Origin: Tistrella mobilis KA081020-065
GTDB lineage: Bacteria > Pseudomonadota > Alphaproteobacteria > Tistrellales > Tistrellaceae
Direction: 5' to 3'
DNA length: 64,000 nucleotides
Assembly: GCF_000264455.2 (NCBI RefSeq)
Contig: NC_017956.1
Span: 2,710,001-2,774,000, forward strand
Part shown: piece by piece, positions 59,820-64,000 of the stretch
Layout: each line of letters starts with the position of its first letter
Numbering within the stretch: position 1 is the stretch's first letter
Translations under genes and position numbers: made by a program
Notes under the pieces: generated by a model
Databases searched by the model: none
What the model saw: the letters and a program-made list of their open reading frames with translations, nothing else
Told to the model about the DNA's origin: nothing

Positions 59820-61240
59820 CCATCGGCGAAACCTTCCAGACGGGTCCTGCCCCGGCGGGCCGCCGGGTGGTGGTGATCGGTGCCGGCCCGGCCGGTCTGG
59901 CCGCCACCGAAAAACTGCTCGCCCACGGCCTCCAGCCGATCGTGGTCGCGCCGGCCGACGACTGGGGCGGCCGCGCCTTCGTCGGCGCCTCGGAAGCCGA
60001 TGCCGGCTCCCCCGCCGGCGATGTCGATTTTCTGCGCTTCCGCGGCCGCGCCGCCCGCATCCGCAGCGCCGTGCGCCTGATCACCGGCCATGTCGCCTGG
60101 GCCATCGAGGATGGCGCGGTGCTGCTGGCCGGCCGCGACGGCATTTCGCGCCTCGCCTTCGACCGTCTGGTGCTCGCCACCGGTGCCGAGACCCGGCCGA
60201 TCCCGCTGCCCGGCGGCCAGCTTTCCGGCGTCACCGATCTGGGCACGCTCTACCGCGCCCCCGAACAGGCCGGCAACACCACCATCGGCCAGCGCCCGGT
60301 GCTGATCGGCGGCGGCCCCGGCCTTTACGAGGTCGCCGACCGGCTGGTGCGTGCCGGCCGCCGGCTGACCGCGGTCATCGACCTCGATCCCGACCCGTGG
60401 CGGCGCGGCCCGATCGGTGCCGAAAGCGGCCGCCCTGGCACCGGGCTCGGCCGCTGGCTACGCCTGGTAGGCCGCGACGTGCCGGTCCTGACCGGCATCA
60501 CCCGTCTCAGGGTGGAAGGCGACGGCCATGTCGAGCGGATCATCGCCACCGACGGCCGCGGAGAGACCCGCGACATCGTCTGCGACACCGTGGGTGTCGG
60601 CCATGGCATGATCGCCGATCACCGCCTGCTCGCCTCGGCCGGCGTGGCGCTGGCTTTCGATCCCGACCGCCGGGCCTTCCTGCCCCAGCTGGACGCCGAA
60701 GGCCGGGTGCCGGAATGCCCCGGGCTCTATGTCGCGGGCGAGGCCGGCCCCCATCCGCGCCCGGCAGTCGCCGACCGGCTTGGTGCTGCGGCAGGGCTTG
60801 CCGTCGCCTCGGATCTGGGCATTGCAGAGGCCCGGATCGAACTGGCGCGGATGACGCCGCTGCTCTCGCACGACCGGCGCACCGGTGCCGAGATCGCGGT
60901 CGACCATCCCTACCCCACCGGCTGGGTTCTGGCCCAGGATGACGACGCCCCGATCGATCCGGCAAGCGGGCTGACGCTCGGCCGGCTGAAGCAGGTGGCG
61001 GCGCGCCATCGCCTGGACCGGCTGGGCCGGGCCGCGGCGGTGCTGGGCGTCGATCTGGCCCGCGCCGGCGGCCTGGGCCGGGCCGGCGTTCTGGCCGAAC
61101 TGATCGCCGCCCTCGGCGCCCTGCCGCTCGCCGGCCTCGGCACCAGCCAGGGCGAAAGCCCGGCCATGCCCGTGCCGCTGGGCATGCTGGCCGCAGCCGG
61201 ACGGGGACAAGTCAACGACATCACGGAGCGTGCAGGATGA
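59816..61240 (+). CDS. FAD/NAD(P)-binding oxidoreductase, HcnB/opine-oxidase-A-like
   Basis: 474 residues. FAD loop VVVIGAGPAGLAATEKLLAH, the GG-R segment WGGRAF, an ATG motif LVLATGAETRP, NAD loop VLIGGGPGLYEVADRLVRAG and a C-terminal GLYVAGEAG are present. Overall layout resembles HcnB and the A subunits of opine oxidases. In contrast to those, I find only two cysteines in the whole chain and none in the C-terminal 150 residues, so the usual [2Fe-2S] Bfd-like region is absent. It is coupled to the GNAT upstream and the second flavoprotein downstream. Confidence 0.75.
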   Translation: MTIGETFQTGPAPAGRRVVVIGAGPAGLAATEKLLAHGLQPIVVAPADDWGGRAFVGASEADAGSPAGDVDFLRFRGRAARIRSAVRLITGHVAWAIEDGAVLLAGRDGISRLAFDRLVLATGAETRPIPLPGGQLSGVTDLGTLYRAPEQAGNTTIGQRPVLIGGGPGLYEVADRLVRAGRRLTAVIDLDPDPWRRGPIGAESGRPGTGLGRWLRLVGRDVPVLTGITRLRVEGDGHVERIIATDGRGETRDIVCDTVGVGHGMIADHRLLASAGVALAFDPDRRAFLPQLDAEGRVPECPGLYVAGEAGPHPRPAVADRLGAAAGLAVASDLGIAEARIELARMTPLLSHDRRTGAEIAVDHPYPTGWVLAQDDDAPIDPASGLTLGRLKQVAARHRLDRLGRAAAVLGVDLARAGGLGRAGVLAELIAALGALPLAGLGTSQGESPAMPVPLGMLAAAGRGQVNDITERAG

Positions 61241-62184
61241 GCCGGCTGGTGGATTGCGACGTCGTCATCGTCGGCGGCGGGGTGGTCGGCCTTGCAGCCG
61301 CGATCGGGCTGCGCCGGCAGGCCTTCCGGGTCACGGTGCTGGAAGCGACCGCCGGTGCCGGCCGCGATCTGGACGGCATCTGCGGGCTGATCGGCACCGA
61401 GGGCCGCGCCGCCCTTGCCCGCCTGCTGGGTGCGGACGAAGCCGCGGCCCTGGTGACCACGGCGACGGTGCCCGAAGGCGCGGCCGACACCCTGCCCGAA
61501 GGCCTGGGCGTTCTGGCCCCCGGCCTCTTCGCCGAAACGCTCAGCCGTCGCGCCCGGGAACGGGGCGTGGATCTGCGCGAGGGGGTGGCCGCGATCGGGG
61601 CCGAGGAAACCGAAGCCGGGTTCCGCGTTGCCTGCGCCCCCGGCTATGGCATCGCCGGCCGGCTGATGGCGATCGCCGCCGGCCCCGCCCGCGATACGGC
61701 CGGCAGCTGGCTGAAGGCCGATCTGCCGGTCCGTCCGGCGGTGTCGCTGCGCCTGAAGCTTCGTCCCGACCGGATCACCCCCGAAACCTGCCGCAGCCGG
61801 CCCAGTGACGTGATGCTGGCCGAAGACGGCCGGGCGGTGCTGCGCGGTACCGGCGACGGCGGCTGGCTGGTCGCCCTGCACGAAGACGGGTCGGTCGCGA
61901 CCTCCGCCTCGGGTGCTGCGGCCCGCGCAGCCGCCCCGGCCGCCCCGCTGTCGCCCGACGAAATCGCCGCCGCCGCCGCCCGGGTCACCGCCATCCTGCC
62001 CGACACGGCCGGGCAGTTGTTGACCCGCATGTGGCGGGTGGCCGGTCAGGCGCCGGATGCCGCCGCCATGGCCGGGGCCGTGCCCGGCCGGGCGGGGCTG
62101 TTCGTCGCCGATGGCGGCGGCGACTGGGACATGGGCGCGGCGCTGATCGCGGGCGAGCGTCTGGCCGGGCTGCTCGCCGCCTGA
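61237..62184 (+). CDS. FAD-dependent oxidoreductase, short HcnC/DAO-like
   Basis: 315 residues starting inside the previous stop (ATGA). The FAD fold is DCDVVIVGGGVVGLAAAIGL, and near the C terminus GLFVADGGGDWDMGAALIAG replaces the typical AxGHxxxGxxxGP block. The protein is about 50 residues shorter than glycine-oxidase-like HcnC or opine-oxidase B subunits and its substrate domain is poorly conserved-looking. As a partner to the preceding gene it probably forms a heteromeric amino-acid- or amine-oxidising enzyme, but the reaction is unknown. Confidence 0.7.
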   Translation: MSRLVDCDVVIVGGGVVGLAAAIGLRRQAFRVTVLEATAGAGRDLDGICGLIGTEGRAALARLLGADEAAALVTTATVPEGAADTLPEGLGVLAPGLFAETLSRRARERGVDLREGVAAIGAEETEAGFRVACAPGYGIAGRLMAIAAGPARDTAGSWLKADLPVRPAVSLRLKLRPDRITPETCRSRPSDVMLAEDGRAVLRGTGDGGWLVALHEDGSVATSASGAAARAAAPAAPLSPDEIAAAAARVTAILPDTAGQLLTRMWRVAGQAPDAAAMAGAVPGRAGLFVADGGGDWDMGAALIAGERLAGLLAA

Positions 62185-62195
62185 CCTTGTCAGGA

Positions 62196-63161
62196 TCAGC
62201 CGTAAAGGAAGGGTCGGGCCAGATCGACCACCTGGTCCGGCGCTTCCATCGGCGCCAGATGGGCGGTGTCGAGCGTGACGAAATCGCGGGTGCCCGGCAT
62301 GTGCCGGGCCGCGATCGCAGACATGTTCTGAAACACCGGATGCGACCGGGCGGTCTTGGCCACCAGCACCGGCACATGCTGGTCGTGCAGCAGCAGGAAG
62401 GGGTCGCCCGCCGGGTCGCCGCTATTGGCATTGCCCATGGCACGCGCGATCGGCCCCAGAATGTCGGCCTCGGTTTCCGGCTCGCAGGCCAGCACCAGCT
62501 CGGCGCCGTCGCGGCGGAACCCCCAATCCAGATAAAGATCCAGCGCCGCCGGCGTCACCACGTCGAAGGGCGGGCGCGAGGCGAAGCGCGCCCGTGCGGT
62601 CTCGCGGTCGGTGAAGCGCGGCTTGCGCCGACCGGCGGCCTCCACCAGGCCACGGCCGAAGGCCCAGCCTTCGGGCTCGGGTTCCACTCCGGCGCCCGGT
62701 TCGGAAATCGTGGGCTCGATCACCACCATCCGCCGGAACAGCTCGGGCCGGAGTGCGGCCGCCAGCAGCACATCGGTGGCGCCGGCCGAATGGGCCAGCA
62801 CGTCGATCCCGCGCCAGCCCATGGCATCGGCCAGCGCGATCAGATCCAACGCGAAGGCCCGGAACCCGTAATCGCCGGGGGTACGGCCCGACGCCCCATG
62901 GCCGCGACGGTCATAGCTCCACACGCCCGAGGCATGGGCCGAAAGGTTCAGCGCCACCGGCTCCAGCGTCGCGCCGCAATAGCCGGTGCCATGGGTCATC
63001 AGCAGGGGCCGGCCGGCCGGATCGCCGCCGGGCCAGGACTGGACATGAAGAACCGGGCCGGAACCGGGATCGAACCGTCCGGAGGTGAAGCTGCCCGAAA
63101 GCGGGGACCCTTCGGCAGCCATGCCGGGCTCGGCCGGCCTGTCATCAACCATGGCGCGCAT
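62196..63161 (-). CDS. alpha/beta hydrolase
   Basis: 321 residues if started at ATG 63161; in-frame ATGs at 63197, 63152 and 63122 are alternatives and none has a clear ribosome site. Oxyanion block LLMTHGTGYCGATL, YDRRGHGASGRTPGDYGF, nucleophile serine in VLAHSAGATDVLL, a lid domain, and the late histidine in DTAHLAPMEAPDQVVDL mark a canonical hydrolase. The substrate is unknown. It is tail-to-tail with the flavoprotein operon, 11 bases apart. Confidence 0.85.
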   Translation of the reverse strand: MRAMVDDRPAEPGMAAEGSPLSGSFTSGRFDPGSGPVLHVQSWPGGDPAGRPLLMTHGTGYCGATLEPVALNLSAHASGVWSYDRRGHGASGRTPGDYGFRAFALDLIALADAMGWRGIDVLAHSAGATDVLLAAALRPELFRRMVVIEPTISEPGAGVEPEPEGWAFGRGLVEAAGRRKPRFTDRETARARFASRPPFDVVTPAALDLYLDWGFRRDGAELVLACEPETEADILGPIARAMGNANSGDPAGDPFLLLHDQHVPVLVAKTARSHPVFQNMSAIAARHMPGTRDFVTLDTAHLAPMEAPDQVVDLARPFLYG

Positions 63162-63231
63162 GCACTTAGTATCGCCCGAAGCCGGATGGCTGATCAAGCG
63201 TCGGAAAATTCTCCCGTCTCTTCAAAGACAA

Positions 63232-63258
63232 ACCCCCGGCCTGGAACAGGCCGGGGGT
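63232..63258 (-). terminator. rho-independent terminator of the amino-acid ABC transporter genes
   Basis: A 12-bp stem ACCCCCGGCCTG/CAGGCCGGGGGT with a 3-base loop. On the reverse strand it is followed by TTGTCTTTG. It lies 29 bases downstream of the ATPase stop codon. Confidence 0.85.
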
Positions 63259-63286
63259 CTGGATACAGCCAGAGGTTGCAGATCGC

Positions 63287-64000
63287 TCAGTGATGCAGGA
63301 TCTGCCCCAGGAAGGCCTTGGTCCGGTCGTTCTGCGGGTTGAGGAAGAATTCCTCGGGCACGTTCTCTTCCACGATCTCGCCGCGATCCATGAAGATCAC
63401 CCGGTCGGCGACGGTGCGGGCGAAGCCCATTTCATGGGTCACGCAGAGCATGGTCATACCGGTCTCGGCCAGCTCGATCATCACGTCGAGCACTTCCTTG
63501 ATCATCTCGGGGTCCAGCGCCGAGGTCGGCTCGTCGAAGAGCATGACCTTGGGGTTGGTGCACAGCGAGCGCGCGATCGCCACGCGCTGCTGCTGACCGC
63601 CCGACAGCTGGCCCGGATATTTGTTGGCCTGATCCGGAATCCGCACGCGCTCCAGATAGGACATCGCCGTCGCCTCGGCTTCCTTGCGCGGCACCTTGTG
63701 GACCCAGAGCGGCGCCAGGGTCAGGTTCTCCAGCACCGTCAGATGCGGGAACAGGTTGAAGTGCTGGAACACCATCCCGACCTCGCGGCGGATGTTCTCC
63801 ACCGCCTTGACGTCGTTGCTCAGCTCCACGCCGTTGACGACGATGCTGCCCTTCTGGTGTTCCTCCAGCCGGTTGATGCAGCGGATCATCGTCGACTTGC
63901 CCGACCCCGAGGGTCCGCAGATGACGATGCGCTCGCCGCGCGCGACATCCAGATTGATGTCGCGCAGCACGTGAAACTGGCCGTACCACTTGTTGACGTG
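63287..64000 (-). CDS. polar amino-acid ABC transporter ATPase (AapP/BztD/GlnQ type), 5' end outside window
   Basis: 238 codons are visible and the frame continues past base 64000, starting with [17 protein letters not shown], so the true start lies beyond. Walker [12 protein letters not shown]-loop [18 protein letters not shown], signature [15 protein letters not shown], Walker [14 protein letters not shown] and the H-loop [15 protein letters not shown] are intact. The sequence is typical of the general L-amino-acid importers AapP/BztD. It is the last gene of its operon, as a terminator follows. Confidence 0.92.
   Translation of the reverse strand, partial: HVNKWYGQFHVLRDINLDVARGERIVICGPSGSGKSTMIRCINRLEEHQKGSIVVNGVELSNDVKAVENIRREVGMVFQHFNLFPHLTVLENLTLAPLWVHKVPRKEAEATAMSYLERVRIPDQANKYPGQLSGGQQQRVAIARSLCTNPKVMLFDEPTSALDPEMIKEVLDVMIELAETGMTMLCVTHEMGFARTVADRVIFMDRGEIVEENVPEEFFLNPQNDRTKAFLGQILHH

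Noticed and set aside
1-64000. CRISPR arrays, rRNA genes, insertion sequences, prophage
   Set aside because: Searched by eye for regular spaced repeats, transposase or integrase motifs and rRNA signatures; none found.

Overview
The window is a GC-rich (about 70%) chromosomal segment from an alphaproteobacterium. The evidence is a circularly permuted two-piece tmRNA gene, the alphaproteobacterial SspB adaptor, an NDUFS4-type complex I subunit and complete NAGGN osmolyte genes. Codon use and gene content fit a Rhodospirillales-like genus such as Tistrella, but the genus is an inference. Gene density is high and many neighbours overlap by 1-4 bases. I see no phage integrase, transposase, rRNA or CRISPR array; most of the region looks like core chromosome with scattered metabolic islands.

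Layout. 1-5 kb: a diaminopropionate ammonia-lyase locus (GNAT, dpaL, Lrp-type regulator), a periplasmic (alpha/alpha)-barrel-like protein, a YciI protein and thyX. 4.7-7.3 kb: an RNA-processing and quality-control patch (permuted ssrA with its promoter, sspB, a YbaK deacylase, an RHH protein, tRNA-Pro, NDUFS4, tRNA-Arg). 7.5-21 kb: single genes and regulator-target pairs (UbiH/UbiM-like hydroxylase, LysR with a bile-acid-symporter homologue, a VapC/Phd toxin-antitoxin pair, LysR with an MFS pump, LysR with CDF and with an aldo/keto reductase, DUF488, SMP-30, then coupled GNAT and carbon-nitrogen hydrolase). 22.5-25.3 kb: a TPP riboswitch followed by a thiXYZ-type thiamine-precursor ABC importer.

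25.6-33.3 kb: a ten-gene Mrp/Mnh-type cation/proton antiporter operon whose order (E, F, G, MbhDE-like, B, C, D and two more D-like subunits) resembles the antiporter module of archaeal membrane-bound hydrogenases rather than a standard mrpA-G operon. Its G gene carries a one-base frame break at a G6C run. 33.5-41 kb: a GNAT coupled to an unrecognised polytopic membrane protein, a ChaN-like protein, an SDR/GST/AraC cluster with shared 21-bp-spaced direct repeats, a TetR regulator and arfB. 41-47.4 kb: two divergent chemoreceptors, an M48 protease and a protein with a Panacea-like N terminus.

47.5-54.6 kb: a peroxide-defence pair (ahpC, ahpD) behind two Fur/Irr-like palindromes, then the complete NAGGN operon (asnO, ngg, M42 peptidase). 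54.7-64 kb: cysK, AlaX, a redoxin-like/2OG-Fe(II) oxygenase fusion, sseA, a coupled GNAT plus two flavoprotein genes, an alpha/beta hydrolase and the start-truncated ATPase gene of a polar amino-acid ABC importer.

The items most worth a second look are the AraC repeat regulon, the unusual antiporter operon with a degenerate third D subunit and a frame break in G, the three-gene GNAT/flavoprotein operon, and the palindromes around the ahpC promoter.
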